DNA of 39,539 nt from NCBI GenBank assembly GCA_010031785.1, contig RGZA01000005.1:1-39539 (forward strand), given 5' to 3'. Below the pieces are notes generated by a model. The model was not told the origin of the DNA, made no database searches, and saw only the letters and a list, made by a program, of their open reading frames with translations. Positions 38,997 through 39,539 of this stretch are shown in pieces. Position 1 is the stretch's first letter; each line of letters opens with the position of its first letter. Both the position numbers and the translations under genes were made by a program. This DNA is from Alphaproteobacteria bacterium (GTDB lineage: Bacteria > Pseudomonadota > Alphaproteobacteria > UBA9219 > RGZA01).

Positions 38997-39539
38997 TTAT
39001 AAATAAAGCGGCGGGCAAACAGAAAAAGGCGGAATGATCAACGCACGCCTTGGTAAAAAGATAGCCTTTACAAGCGCTTGGCTTTTATTCTGTGTCATGA
39101 ATTCTGGAACGGAATGGAGTGCATTATTGCGATAGAAGGCAGGCATAATGGCGCGCTGGGTTGCAGGGTATTCAGCGACCTGTTTGAGATGCATTTTTTC
39201 CAGCGTATTGCGGCTGTGATTGCCAAGTGGCGCAACCACAAGATCCTGATCCAGTAAGGATGGATCGCAGATGATTTTAAAACGATTATCCCACAGCATA
39301 TTATTTTCTAGCGGCATAGGCGTGGGCAATGCTGCTTCCTCGCGGTAGATATGTAGTGTTTCGTTTTGCAGGGCAATGCGGCAGCCCGAAAGAGTCTGAT
39401 TGATGGTGGCGTGCGTTGAAAGATTTTGAATAAGCGTATCGAGCGAGGCATTGCGCGGCGGATAATCTTCCCCGCTTGTAGTTAATAGCGCGCGGATAAG
39501 CGCGCGACGTTTTTGTTCATCATCAAGTTTTTTCCATGC
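38997..39539 (-). CDS. tilS: tRNA(Ile)-lysidine synthase TilS, C-terminal part (runs off the window)
   Basis: Frame is open to the edge: AWKKLDDEQKRRALIRALLTTSGEDYPPRNASLDTLIQNLSTHATINQTLSGCRIALQNETLHIYREE...; upstream neighbour of ftsH. Confidence 0.75.
   Translation of the reverse strand, partial: AWKKLDDEQKRRALIRALLTTSGEDYPPRNASLDTLIQNLSTHATINQTLSGCRIALQNETLHIYREEAALPTPMPLENNMLWDNRFKIICDPSLLDQDLVVAPLGNHSRNTLEKMHLKQVAEYPATQRAIMPAFYRNNALHSVPEFMTQNKSQALVKAIFLPRRALIIPPFSVCPPLYL

Overview
This 39.5 kb window looks like an ordinary alphaproteobacterium-like chromosome segment (judged from gene content only). Housekeeping genes include comF, grxC, a nitrilase-family gene, secA, a parvulin PPIase, argJ, a NUDIX gene, ruvX, gatC-gatA-gatB, tldD, ftsH and the 3' part of tilS. 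Accessory genes include a Zn/Mn-type ABC uptake cluster with no visible ATPase, a TetR-regulated RND efflux operon whose outer-membrane factor appears 5'-truncated, and a surface-glycan cluster (glycosyltransferases, nucleotide-sugar dehydrogenase, GDP-mannose-3,5-epimerase-like protein, methyltransferase, GT-C protein). The strongest unusual signal is at tRNA-Ser(GCT), 14018-14109. Three contiguous, virtually identical 81-bp units (13775-14017) sit directly upstream, and each begins with the first 13 nt of the tRNA itself. Just downstream are two strong palindromes and a translationally coupled pair of AT-rich, unrecognised membrane-anchored proteins. Other notable structures: a 37-bp inverted repeat whose two ends carry the start codons of the divergent genes ruvX and gatC; a 181-bp element with 28-bp terminal inverted repeats between gatC and gatA; a ~107-bp palindrome upstream of grxC; and several convergent gene pairs whose stop codons touch or overlap. 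All calls come from reading the sequence; no database search was run.
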